From Onchocerca lupi (taxonomy: Eukaryota; Nematoda; Chromadorea; Rhabditida; Onchocercidae), in assembly GCA_028564675.1 (NCBI GenBank), contig JAOVVO010000279.1:1-64000 (forward strand): a stretch of DNA of 64,000 nt, in the 5' to 3' direction. The notes below the pieces were generated by a model. That model did no database searches and was not told the origin of the DNA. It saw only the letters and a program-made list of their open reading frames with translations. A program made the translations under genes and the position numbers. Shown here one piece after another: positions 13,291 through 25,107 of this stretch; position 1 is the stretch's first letter, and each line of letters begins with the position of its first letter.

Positions 13291-13620
13291 TATCTAAGCA
13301 GGCAACGGAACTACAAGAAATATCATATATCCACAAGCACTGTGAAATTAATTTTCCACAACATTAGAAACTCAATTTCGACAACAATTCGGGTTCAACA
13401 AACAGTTCAGTTCGGAGTTTTATACCGACACAGCGTCTGTTTTACAACGATACAGATCGACGCAGGAATAGCAGTCAAGGAATTATATTCTTCTCTGCAA
13501 ATAACAAAGGAGAGAATAATCCAGTGATTAATTTGCTTGGATATTCTCAAATGATTCCGAGGACAATTCGGATGCAATCGATCTGCTTTCATTCATCCAA
13601 ATAATATCTCACAGAAGATC
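13290..13620 (+). repeat. dispersed repeat copy between Helitron fragments
   Basis: Contains a GACACAGCG...ACGATA...GACGCAG block and GAGAATAATCCAG, which recur in the same order at 40040-40170 and, more diverged, around 14340. It includes an open frame (13204-13527) that is a by-product of the repeat and not a gene. Confidence 0.55.
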
Positions 13621-13639
13621 AAACTTAGGTCGTCGTACT

Positions 13640-14290
13640 TGCACAGAAGGGAAATATTGCGATGATTAATCGCAAATCAAACTGAGGAAGAATAGGCATC
13701 AACGAGCAAGACAAAGAATGGCTCAAATGGGAGCAGAGACATGCAGCCTGACTTGAGGGTGCATGGTTGCGAGTACGTCGGTCATGTTCTGCAACTTCAG
13801 TTCTAACTTTATTCTGAACAGAATGAACGCGACAGGCTGAGAGTGGCTGAAAGACGTCAACAAAAAATAGTAGATCAGCGTCAAACACGATTCCGTGTTC
13901 AGCAATCACGCAATTATAATCGCCCTGCATTCCGGTATAACCGAGCTGATGATTATAGTTTGAGCCCGCATGTTTTCATCGGCACTATGACTGAAATGTT
14001 GTCCTAATTGCAAGACGCTGAAATTTAATGGAGAAAAGAATGTGTTGTGCCGCTGGAAAAATTAAACTGTCTCAACTTAAAGAATCGCTAGATCCATTAA
14101 AAACTTTGCTTGCCGGATATACCGCCAAATCAGAGTGTTTCCTATGTAAAATCAGAAAATACAACTCGTGCTTCCAAATGACGTAGTTCGGCGCAGAAAT
14201 CAAAACAACGCAATTTGTGCCAATCTTCAAGGTGAAAGAACAAATTTAACATAAAGCCGGCTCCCTGGTTCCGTTTTCAGATGGCCAACA
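13640..14290 (+). pseudogene. decayed Helitron N-terminal (pre-Rep) fragment
   Basis: Arginine/glutamine-rich stretch (QRQTRFRVQQSRNYNRPAF, 13879-13935), then remnants of the cysteine-rich and Helitron_like_N entry region: CCAAGKIKLSQLKESLDPLK after repair by eye (14040-14105), RKYNSCFQMT (14155-14185) and KAGSLVPFSDGQH (14255-14292). These blocks sit at the N-terminus of autonomous Helitron proteins. Multiple stops and frameshifts are present. It lies downstream of a helicase C-terminal fragment, the reverse of the order within one element. Confidence 0.75.
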
Positions 14291-15480
14291 TAAATTCAAC
14301 AGTCCGACAATTCAGTTGAACAGTATTCTTTTGTATCAGCGACAGAGGAAAGAATAACCCACTCTGATAATTGCTTGTTACGAAGAGTCACTTTTCATCA
14401 ATCAATAAAACTTTTCTCAACAGGATTCATCTCTGTCACATAAGACGAAAAAAAAATCTCTTTACACTAATTCCTGATTTTGCCTAATCATAATAGCAAG
14501 AATCAGTCTCCAATCCAACCGAATTACAAATCAAATTACAAAGTATCAGTTTTTTTCCCCAACACTGCAAACATGCGCTAATGTAAAAAATATAAAAACA
14601 TAAAAAGAAAAACATACGTGCATTTGAATGCAATGTTATATCAAAAGTTCGAAGCAATAGTAAGAATTTTCCGACATCTAAGATTTTGAGTTAATATAGA
14701 TAAGGCGTATGTTTAAGAACTTTCAGAGATTTAAGATTTTGAACAAAAGAGCATTGACATTTTCACTTATATAGGCTAGCTGAAGCCGAACACGCGAAGG
14801 TGGGCGGCCTCTATAGATTAACTAGATCGGCTACGCGGAGTCTGGCAGGATCTAGCTAGTGGGACATGATAATTGTTGTCGAAAAGTCCGAAAATTATTA
14901 TCATCAAAGAGTAGTAGAGTTCAAAAAACGCGGTAAACATGCTTCCCTCCAAAACACTGAACAATGGGACAAACAATGTTTCCCGCCAAAACGGTAATCA
15001 TTTTACCACCAAAAGGAGAAACATGTTTATTAACAAAGGATAAATACGTTTCCCGCCGAAATGTTAGACATGTTTACCGCCAAAATGCTCCGATTAACGC
15101 CTTGTTTCGGCGTGGTCGACCAGTCATGTGAGAAAAGTCATAGATCAAGAAGAAGGAGGGGATATGAAAGGATATATAAAGTTTGGATTCTGCTGAAGAA
15201 TGATTGTTGGACTCACTTTTCTTTTCTACAAGTTCAGTTTCCGAGTGGGACAGTTCCTGCAATTCTCTGCATCAGTTCGGCTACTCAACAATTCGTAACG
15301 ACCCTCATCATCGCTTCAACATCAGCAGTCGATAACCCCGATCGTCACGGGGGATAATTCAGCAGAAGATCCTTATTAGTATCATTTACATTCATCGTAT
15401 TTTGTCATCTTTATTGTTCACTCTATAAGGTGCGATATTACTTATCGTATAAGTCAAATAAAGGCTATTGTTGACTTAAT
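14290..15480 (+). repeat. dispersed repeat copy with 24-bp minisatellite
   Basis: Begins with AGTCCGACAATTCAGTTGAA, the counterpart of the reverse complement of 1600-1620, and includes GGAAAGAATAACCC and TCAATAAAACTTTT blocks shared with the other copies. Downstream are the minisatellite (14932-15086) and a GTCGACCAGTCATG...GATCAAGAA segment shared with 39935-39980. A TATATAAAG string at 15174 could be a promoter-like relic. No intact ORF. Confidence 0.6.
14932..15086 (+). repeat. 24-bp minisatellite, about six degenerate units
   Basis: Repeated unit close to GATAAACATGTTTACCGCC plus AAAAG, with variable spacing. Opposite orientation to the array at 1777-1871. Confidence 0.65.
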
Positions 15481-16070
15481 AGATCACCACATGAAGAAGA
15501 ATTTTAGTATAAAATTTTTTTAAAAAACTATAAATTAATCAGAATTTTTTCCCAACAATTATTATCAATGGAATAAATTAACAAAGAAAAAAAAAATGAA
15601 ACATACTATTTTAATTATCGACATGTTTTGTCATAATAAATACTCATTTTTATCATTTTGTTAAGTTTTATGATTTATGATTTTACATCTTACCCATTTT
15701 ATCTCTGAAAATCCGAATTTCCAATCATTTTATTGACAGAAATACCACCCAAACGAAATGTAAGATTTACTTACGCAGTGTGACAGTACCACCGCATAGT
15801 GAATTATGCCATTTCTTAAATGTAATACACGAGAAACGATTACATCCAAATTAAGCTTGAAAAAAATGTTATAAATTGATGAATTTTTTACGCACGATGG
15901 CAGTTTGTAATTGTGTGAATTATTAGCTTCATACTGGTTATTATTTGAGTTATATCCGTTTACTGCATTAGATGTTAGATTTTTTTTTTTTGAATCAAGA
16001 TCAGAGTTCGAGAGAATTTCAAGAATTCGTTTGAGTTCAAAAGCTTATTGACAATCTGAAAAATTAGGAT
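15480..16070. other. 5' flank of hexokinase, nothing else recognised
   Basis: AT-rich. No exon or RNA gene is supported. Poly-T just before 15990 could be promoter or simply low complexity. Confidence 0.4.
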
Positions 16071-16125
16071 TTTAATGGTTTTCATTATTTTTCAAATCAA
16101 CCTAGTGATGATCTTCCAGAGATCA

Positions 16126-19100
16126 ATGCCAAGAGGCCAGGTCAGTGATTTTGATTTAAAAAATCCGGATACGGACAAAGTTCGTCCAGAGGTAATCATT
16201 TGCTTTTAGTGGTAACTTTATAAATTCTTTAGTAATAAATTTTTGGAAGAATTAATCATGCAAAATCTAAATTGTCAATTTTATCCTCTTGCTGCTGTGA
16301 TATTTTAGCGAAAAAAATTTATCAGTTCTATCAGAAAGATAATAAATGAACAATTTTTTGGTTAATATTTCGGTTCCAGATCAAAAAAGTGTGCGAGAAG
16401 TTTATATTGTCCGATGATAGTCTTGTAAAAGTCTCAAAAATCATGGAAGACGAAATGAACAAGGGTTTGCGCGACGAGCCCAGTAAGGCGTTGACATAAA
16501 TAATAATAATTAAATACAGCATTAATCTTAACACCAATAATTTAAAATGTGAGGCTGCAGCATGATTTTTGTTTAAAGATGGATTATATTTAATTTGTGA
16601 GCATGATTATGACTCAAAAATCTTTTTGTGACATTCAATCTAAAAGTTATGAAATTACAGAAAAAAAATATAAATATTGTATGGATTATTCTACTGCAGG
16701 CTGCTTAAAAATGTTACCATCGTTCGTTCGGGCAGTTCCGAACGGTACTGAGCGAGGTGATTTCCTGGCGCTTGATCTTGGCGGTACTAATTTTCGAGTG
16801 TTGTTGATTAGATTGAAAGGTGATACGGCCGAGATGACTGGGAAAGTATATCGTATATCAGAAGAAATTATGAGAGGTGTTGGCACTGCGGTACATCTTA
16901 CATTTATTTTTAAATATGCCGAAATAGTTGCAGCTTCAACATTCACAATTTGAAAATAATTTATTTAAATTAAACAGAAACAACAAAATTCCATTACAAT
17001 TTGCCAATTTTTTCTAGGATACAAAAGCTGTTTGAACTGACTGTACGATTTTTCAGCTGATTGAATTATTAGACTGAATAATTAGCAGATTAATAAATTA
17101 GTAGACCAAAATAACCTGAAATTTACTGATTTAAGAGGATATTGAATGTAGCAATTGTACGAATTTCAGTTTTTCAGGAAAGTGATATATCTTTTCGTTT
17201 TCTTAAGTCAGTTAATTAATCGTAAAACAATTAACTATCCTTCATCCAGAGACTTATAACTGTATATCGTCAAGTTTTGAAGTGATCTGGAAAAAATTAA
17301 AAGAGTCATCGGTTATAAATTTTGAAGTTGTCGATTTTTTTCCAAGTTCTATGCTTTTATTATTGGCACATTTGAGAGCTTTTAGCTTTTCGATTTTTTG
17401 CTTTTTATCATCACATTATTCTAAAAACCTAGCAATTCAGAGTATCATCACAAAGGGGAAGGAATTGATATCCCAAAAATTAAAAATGTCGATAGCATCG
17501 AGGACAGATATCCTCGTGGTGAAATACAGATGATGGATCATTTTATTCAGTTGTGATGTCCAAAAAAAAATTTTTTTAGTTTCATTAGCGGTTTTTTGGG
17601 GAAGATGGATGCATTAATTTCCAATCTTTTTGAAGAGGACGAATATGCATGTATAAACATTCTTTTCATTTATCACTAAGGAATTGTCTGCATCTTTATC
17701 AAGTTAAATTAAAGATTTATGAAATTTTTAGCGGTTGGACATGTTTTTGAAGTACTCAAATAATTATTTTTTAATTCAAATTGAAAGTAGATGAGTTTTT
17801 ATTTTACTCAAATGCAATGATTATTTCCAGAGATTTTCACTTTTTTCTTTTTTTGGGTAGATTAAGGGGCCTGAATTTCATAAATGAATAAATTTTTCGG
17901 AAGGCAATATTTTAAATTTATGGTTCCCTAAGGAAGATTGATTAGACTTGGCTAGTTTTTTTTTTCTCTTCATTCTTTTATTTTTAAAGTATGGTTAAAT
18001 GGTTAGAATTGCTCGAGATGCGGCTATCTTTACATTTCTAATCGGCTTACAATTTACTAATCAAAAAGCAACATACAGACATTTGCGACTGGGATGATAA
18101 ACGGGAGATAAGCGAAGAATACCTAGAACGTTAGCCAAATCTTTGAACTGTTAAGTCATATCAGTTACTATTATCCTATTAATTTAATTAAGCATAACTA
18201 ACCGTCCATAAAAGCTGAGAGGGCATTTCTACGCTGTATAGAAATAACAATAAATGATAGATGAAGAATGCTTCCTTGAAGAATTTTGATAAATCAGCAA
18301 GACATCGTTATATCTATGATCCGAACTTCTGATTCTATAAGCAGGGGAAAATAGCTGTACAATGGAATTCTATCGATATTGCACTATCGCTCCTATAATT
18401 TACAGCTATTCGATCACATTGCGCAGTGCTTAGCGGATTTTCTAGAAGAACATAACTTGAAAAAATCGAAAGAGTTACCTCTTGGTTTCACATTCTCATT
18501 CCCTGTACAACAAGAAAATCTTACTACTGGCATTCTTATCAGCTGGACCAAAGGTTTTAATGCAAAAGGAGTGGAAGGCCAAGATGTCGTTCAATTCCTT
18601 CGAGATGCGTGTAATCGGCGGAAGGTATGACAGTTTCGAATTTTTCTATTTAATATTTTGTTTTGCTTATTTGCTTATTATTAGCCAAATCTTATTCATT
18701 CACTAGACCTATTGAATAGACAATTCTGAATATTTATCTCTTGAAGATAGAAATCGTTAATTCTGTTTCTTCGCTTAGAACAATTCATTTGCATATACTC
18801 ATTTCTTTATTTTCACCAAACTGTCTATTTAGACTAATCAATATATAACTCAGATTGGTAATTTCATTTATGGATATGTTATTAAATTTAGGATATCAGT
18901 ATCAATGTAGTAGCGCTGCTTAATGATACGGTTGGTACATTGATGGCATGTGCCTTCAAGGAAAATACTTGCCAAATCGGCGTTATTCTCGGTACTGGCA
19001 CAAATGCTTGCTACATGGAAAAGCTATCCAACTGTCCAAAATTCAAAAAATATGAGTTTGACAAAGATAAATACCCAAAAGAAGTTCGTCGCAAATTATT

Positions 19101-20850
19101 AATTGACTTTTTTTTTTGTTAAATTAAATTCAAATGACCAATATTTCCGAAGTTTAGCTCTTTGCACTGTTTTCTGATTTATCGATTAAAATATATTTTA
19201 GATGATCATAAATATGGAATGGGGAGCTTTTGGGGACAATGGCTGCATAGATTTTCTTCGCACAGAATTTGATAAAGATGTCGACAGTGGATCCATCAAT
19301 CCAGGCAAACATTTGTAAATTTTCTCTTCTATGATTTTTTTTTTATATTTTATAAAATAAAATGCAATTAGAAATTTATTTTCCTTCTATTTTATTGGAA
19401 CACAACTATCATTTAAAGTGAGTTAATTCATAGAACATATTTAAAGCTTTGAAAAGATGATTTCGGGGATGTACATGGGAGAGCTTGTGCGTCTTGTTCT
19501 CGTGAAACTTGCAAAGGACAAAATGCTCTTTGGTGGTGATTATGAAGCTATATCAGAGCCAAATTGTTTCCCAACCAAATATGTCTCCGATATTGAGGAG
19601 TTCAATTTTCTCTTTTTTTGTTACTGCTTATGGACTGTCAAGTCATTTTCACGTTACTTGAATCAAAATTGACATAACGGGTATTGTAAAAGTGAGATGT
19701 CCATTTATCTCCTGTTTGCTTCATATTTTTTTTTGTTTCTGAGCAATTCGTATGAATAAAGATTAGTAAAAAGTTAGCACTTTTCTTTCTTGATTTGTTC
19801 TTGATTTCTCAATTTTTTTCTAAAAATTCTCTGTACTGTCATTTTGTGACTTATTTAGGCAAAAAGGTCTCGGGGATTTACGAAGAACGCTTCAAATTTT
19901 GCAACAAATTGGAATTAATAAAATAAGTGATAGTGACTGCCTTCATGTTGCGTACGTCTGTGAAGTGATCAGTACTCGGTACTTTTTTTTTTTTTCACTT
20001 TGTCAACTCAACTCGTCTTTTGATTTTTTGTTTTTAAGCTATTATTTTTGTATCTTTCCCGTTTCATTTACCTCCCCATCATGTATTACTTCGCATCGCC
20101 ATCATTTCCTTGCAGAAAATATATAATCTAAAGTAACATTATTATTGTGACTTTTTTCACACTAATTAAATTATTACTCCAAACATTCCTTTTAATTTCA
20201 TCCTTTGCCTGCAAATTCTGCATTCGAAACGTATTATAAAAGTTTGAGGAATAAATTAATAAGAAATAAAAGTTAAGACTATCAATAATTTTGGCAAATT
20301 TTAATCAGTCAAATCAAATTTACCACTTTATAAATCAAATTAATAAAGATTTTTGTTTTTTAGAGCATTAATTGCTACTTACAGAGTAAATAGTAATTCA
20401 TTATGGAATAAGTCGCTTTTAGGGCTGCATATCTTACTGCAGCAGGTATATCATGCCTTTTGACTCGCATGCAAAAACAGTTTGTAACAGTAGGAGTGGA
20501 TGGATCCGTATATCGATTTCATCCGAAATTCGGCAAAATTCTCGATGCGAAAATCAACGATTTGTTACCAAAAAATCTTGATGTATACTTAAGTTTTCTG
20601 CGAAGTTTTAAACTTTGTTTATTTCAATTTGTTTTTTTCTTTTTAATTTTGACGAGTTTTATCTCATATCTCGTGATGCAGTTTAGTAGTGATATCCAGC
20701 AAAAAAACACCTCTTGTCATTCTACCTGAATTTCGTTGAAAATTTTACCAAGCTTTTCAGTACCAACTGATGCTGTCAGAAGATGGAAGCGGTCGTGGCG
20801 CAGCACTTGTCGCTGCTGTAGCCGATCGGATCAGCAAGAATCATGGATAA
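16126..20850 (+). CDS. HK: hexokinase
   Basis: Ten exons: 16126-16191, 16380-16482, 16700-16890, 18406-18624, 18892-19083, 19202-19314, 19447-19599, 19859-19978, 20423-20582 and 20761-20850; about 468 residues, a single hexokinase unit like other invertebrate enzymes. It phosphorylates glucose to glucose-6-phosphate with ATP in the cytosol. Motifs: FLALDLGGTNFRVLL (ATP phosphate loop), LGFTFSFPVQQ (family signature), NDTVGTLMA (glucose-binding Asp), ILGTGTNACYME, MEWGAFGDNG, MYMGELVRLVL, and GVDGSVYRFHP near the C-terminus. An in-frame ATG at 16075 would add 17 residues; I prefer 16126 because CTTCCAG lies just before it, fitting SL trans-splicing. Exon 3 could start earlier at an alternative acceptor, which would insert about 17 residues before CLKMLPSFVRA. 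Intron 3 is long (1.5 kb). Confidence 0.93.
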
Positions 20851-21531
20851 AGTCTAGTGAATGCTGAAATAGAATATCATCAACATTATCGATAATTTTT
20901 TGATCACTGTTCTAAATAACACAATCAGTCTTTACATCTATTGATAAATTCTTATCATTTCATTTTTTTATGAAATATTTTTAGCTAGATCAATAAGATC
21001 ACTATCTTCCCCCTAACAGATCGTGTCTTGAAATCAACAACTTCTACACTTGTTTTTGGAAATATCCATCTCACAATTCTCAGATATGGATTACTTCATA
21101 GATTATTTTTACCACGATATTACTCAGAAATTATGAATGAAGATTCATCATGTGCACATGGGCAAATGTTAATGCAAAGTATTATTTGAAAAAAGAATAA
21201 TTTAAATTAGTTGCAAATGTTAATGGTATTTTTTCTTTACATGAGTGTCAATAGCAAATAGAAAAGAATGCTTACAATTTAAAGTAAACAGAACTGCCTC
21301 CACTTCGCTCTCTGTTACCTATTCTCCTAATTCTTGGCAATTGAAATTGAATTTCGAATCTCACTCAATTAATTATCGAAGTTGTAGAAAACGTGAGTTT
21401 TGAATTAAGCTTAATTTTTTTGGAAATGTAATGAATTCAAATGAAAAAAAAGTAAAAGAAAAAAAACATGATATGATAGAACTGATCCAAATCATTAATG
21501 ATGCTGTAACGTATAATATTTTTGACACGTA
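20851..21531. other. intergenic, nothing recognised
   Basis: 3' flank of hexokinase and spacer; AT-rich with no supportable exon. Confidence 0.4.
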
Positions 21532-22296
21532 ATGGAAAGCAATTCACGGCAAAAATCCTTAGCAAAGGATTTTATTGCATGGTAAGTCAAATCTTTTCCA
21601 CTTGAACTAATATATGCTGAAAAATGGAAGTTCATTGTAATCACGGAAAAGATTATGATTACGGAATTGCGGAAGATTGTTGATCAAAGTTATCATTTTG
21701 TTTAGCCGAGAAGATAATCATTCAGAACAAAAAGACTGATCTGATCAGTTTATAAAGATGAATTGTTATAGTTCTGCAAATGAAGGAACAGTTACTTTCA
21801 GACAAGAACAATAAGTGTTAATAATGATGATGTGCAATCGCTCATAACTTGAGGAATCGAATTTTAGTTTTTCGTACTGACAGCTAAATGGAGATAGAAA
21901 GTTTAAAGTTTTACATATAATATCCAGAACAAGATCACAGTAACACTGACGGCAAAGTCATTCTATGTTGCATTAATTTTCTTCTGGTATCGAGAAGTAA
22001 GATGGATTACTGAATACATATCATATTAAATATAGATTTGATATTATCCTTTTATGCCATTTGTGTTTTGGAAAAGAAAAACACATGAAATAATGCAAAA
22101 GAGACAGAAAAAAGTTAAAAACAAAATAAATAGAAAGAGAAATGGTCAAGGTCAATTTCTTAACTTTAGCCAGCAGTGTCTGCTGAAAAGAAGCAATCGC
22201 TCAACAATTAACATTTTTGCTGTAATTATATTGATTATAGGATGGACATCATCGATCACGTGTAATGGATTTGGAAATAGCATTGCCGAAACATAA
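21532..22296 (+). CDS. small single-pass membrane protein or 5' exons of the collagen-like gene
   Basis: Two exons join in phase: 21532-21581 (MESNSRQKSLAKDFIA, donor GTAAGT) and 22170-22296, giving 59 residues ending in NSIAET. The second exon encodes a basic stretch (LLKRSNRS) followed by a hydrophobic segment (INIFAVIILIIGW), so a short cytosolic N-terminus and one membrane pass are likely. Alternatively the exon uses the GTAATG donor after 22261 and splices in phase to 22571, making this the N-terminus of the collagen-like gene downstream. No known family recognised. Confidence 0.4.
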
Positions 22297-22584
22297 GTCT
22301 TTTGCATGAAATTTACTTCGATATGCAAATTTCCACTTTTTTAACTTGAAATATGAAACCTCCAGCCACTGGTTCATTTATATAGGACTGCAGGACATGT
22401 TGTGATGGTGTGCTTCTCATAAGTGATTGTTGTAAGGTTTAAAAGTTTTATCGGGAATATGATTTAGAGCTTGAAGTGCGATGTTTATCACTTCATAAGA
22501 ATGAATCATAAAATCAATGAAATATAAATTTATATAAAAAGAAATAAATTTCATGACAAATTATTTTCAGCACGAAAGAAATTT

Positions 22585-23647
22585 ATGCGGTCGGCAGTTA
22601 CTTCGCTTGTCTTAATCATTTATTTGATTGAATTAGTAAGCTTTTGTGCATTTATTACAATTCCGATTATGGAATAAATTAAAGATACATATGCTTCTAA
22701 GAAACTTCCCTCAGCATTGTTGAAACTATATAATCTCGTTATTTTTTAGGTAGTTTTCTTTTCTTAAACCGAAAAACTCAAGAAAAGTTGGACAATAATT
22801 TATTATGGATTACTTGGAAATACTTATGATTTCTTGTACATCTAGCTGTTCCTGCCAAATTTTAATAGAAATATCCATTCTTTGTAAAAATCTGAATGTT
22901 ATTAAAATGTGCAGATCATTTGATTGACTCGTTCAGAACCTTTCTGCGATCAACCTAGCACTGATTACTACTCTGCTTTTTAAATCTATTATTATTAGTT
23001 CACAACTTAAATTCCACTTCAAAATTAGGCTGAATTAATAACAAACTAAATATGTGCAATTCAAGTAAAAAACTTTTAGCTTTGTATTCAAAGCCAGAAA
23101 GACACTAAACTATCTGATCTGATTTTTTCGAATGAAATCCAAAAAATTCGGCGATTTTCAAAGCGTGAAGTTGGAGATGTCATAAAAGGTCCACCAGGTA
23201 GGAAAGGACCACAGGGTCCACCAGGTCCGACAGGTCCTCCGGGACTACAAGGTGAAAAAGGACCACCCGGTGAACGAGGTGAGCGTGGTCCACCTGGCTT
23301 GTCTGGTCCAAAAGGTAAAAGCCAAAAGAATTTGGGTAAGCTTTTCTTATCGGTTGTATTTTGAACAATTTTTATTTTAAATTCCCCAAATCTGGAGAGA
23401 ATAATTTCCAATTAATTAAATATCATTTCTTAAAGTATTTGACAATTTCTAAAGCTTGCGGAATTTAAATTAAAACTAATTATGACTGAAAATATTCTTT
23501 TAAGAGAAACCAGTAATGATTGGTATAGCAGGGGGTGCGTTGTTTGCATGTGTACTAGCAGTGGTATTCTTCGTTTTATCTGCAACCAGAGTGATACTGA
23601 AAAAATCTGAAAATATTGAGGAAGAGCAATCTAAGCAATCTAAGTGA
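22585..23647 (+). CDS. small collagen-like transmembrane protein
   Basis: Three exons: 22585-22635, 23080-23335 and 23505-23647; 149 residues if the ATG at 22585 is the start. TTATTTTCAG lies 15 nt upstream, compatible with SL trans-splicing or with an upstream coding exon. Order of parts: an N-terminal hydrophobic segment (AVTSLVLIIYLIELL), a basic RRFSKR site resembling a furin-type cleavage site, about 13 Gly-X-Y triplets with proline-rich content (such as GPPGPTGPPGLQGEKGPPGE), a second hydrophobic segment (GIAGGALFACVLAVVFFVL) and a short charged tail. Nematode cuticle collagens normally have only an N-terminal membrane segment and longer Gly-X-Y tracts, so a C-terminal membrane anchor is unusual. 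Function unknown; a surface or matrix role is inference. Confidence 0.65.
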
Positions 23648-24551
23648 TAATTGAAGAATTCCAACAATAATGATGTCAACGAGGGGTCAAAATAGCTTTG
23701 CTCACACAAGAAAGAATCATTCAAAGCTTAACACTAAGCTCAATCTGTTTTATTTATAATAGCTATTTACTATTCCGTATTTCGAAGTCATTTGAAGTAA
23801 AATATTCAAATGAAGTTGTTAATTAAATGAATTCTAACAATGGTGACAACAAATGATACTACTTGATAAAAGAAAAAGAAGACACTTTGCAAGAAAAATC
23901 AATTTCTTCTATTTTTCAGAAATCTATCACTTAAAGATTAGTCGGAAAATTTTTATAATTTTTTTTCGAGAGATAAACCGAATTTTTGAGCAATTCTTTT
24001 TCAATCAAGCTTTAGCAGATCTTAAAAGTATTACAGTAATGAATAGATGATTTAAGTTTATAGATGATTCAAAAAAAACAATGGTCAATTAAATTAAAAT
24101 AATATAGAAACTCATTGGAATTTAAATTCTGGAAGGGAAATAATGAAGAAAAATTTTTGCATGAAACGACTTAAGCGACAATCGGAAATGCATTTTGCTT
24201 TCAGCAATTTATGTATTTCAGATGACTCTTTAAATACATATAATCTCATGAACAATTCATACTGAGCTAATATTGAAATATCGTGGAATGAAAATATTCT
24301 TACAACTGCACTATTTCATTTCCCAAGTATTTCGGAAAAAAATCATCATACACAAATAATCATTATGAAAATTTTTTTACTAAAAAACAAAATATTTAGC
24401 TGCATAAGGCATGTGTATCTTTTAAGACATTAGTCAATGCTGTTTAAAACACTCATTAAGATTTATTTCAGTTTATCAATTTTAGCATAACTTGGAAAAA
24501 TTTAATTACATCATCGATTCTTCAAAAATATTAATACAAATCATGAATCAA
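23648..24551. other. intergenic, nothing recognised
   Basis: AT-rich spacer between the collagen-like gene and a convergent small membrane protein gene. Confidence 0.35.
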
Positions 24552-25075
24552 TCATATGAGCCCACTCTCGTTCTCCAAAGTGACTACATTGAGACTTCCG
24601 ATAGTTTTCTTTTTCAATTCGACATAGGTACTTTTCCCATCGCTCACTACATTATCACCGATACCTGGCAACGTAGATTTACCGTTATTTGGCTTTGACC
24701 TGAAACTTCGATTACAACCCTACCATTCTCAAAGAAATTTTAAAATGGTTAGAAATGATTGTAGACGGATGATAGTAAGTTATTCTGTTGGTTCTTAATT
24801 TTTTTTTTTTTTAAGGTCTTATTAATTCATATTTTCAACTGGCTATTCAGATTTTTGTTAGCTAAGAAAATCATAAATAGATTGGAAAGTAACTTTAAGA
24901 TTATGTAAGTACAACGAATGACAAGAGATTTAGAAATGAAAAATTGAACTTACACGGGGAATACAATAGAGAATGTTTGCGTTTTTTTGAAAATATAATA
25001 AATTATAATGAATAGAATTAATACAAGTAAAATAGCACCAGCGATGATTGAATATTGCTTCAAATTATCATCCAT
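24552..25075 (-). CDS. small single-pass membrane protein
   Basis: Two exons: 25075-24954 (donor GTAAGT) and 24699-24552; 89 residues from MDDNLKQYS. A strong hydrophobic segment (SIIAGAILLVLILFIIIYYIF) is followed by lysines and a 60-residue hydrophilic tail (GKSTLPGIGDNVVSDGKSTY, then VELKKK and ENESGLI). The topology would put the tail in the cytosol. The frame is also open upstream to an acceptor at 25108 (GVKKLFEKTS), so a preceding exon cannot be excluded. No family recognised. Confidence 0.5.
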
Positions 25076-25107
25076 CAATGACGTTTTTTCAAATAATTTC
25101 TTCACCC

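Noticed and set aside
13204..13930. ORFs of 100 residues on both strands
   Set aside because: They lie in decayed Helitron and dispersed-repeat sequence and have no intact domain.
16597..16699. In-frame upstream extension of hexokinase exon 3
   Set aside because: A good acceptor (CTACTGCAG) at 16699 gives a length that fits the family better.
23088..23411. Minus-strand Gly/Pro-rich ORFs
   Set aside because: They are shadows of the Gly-X-Y repeat on the plus strand (GGNCCN is self-mimicking on the other strand).
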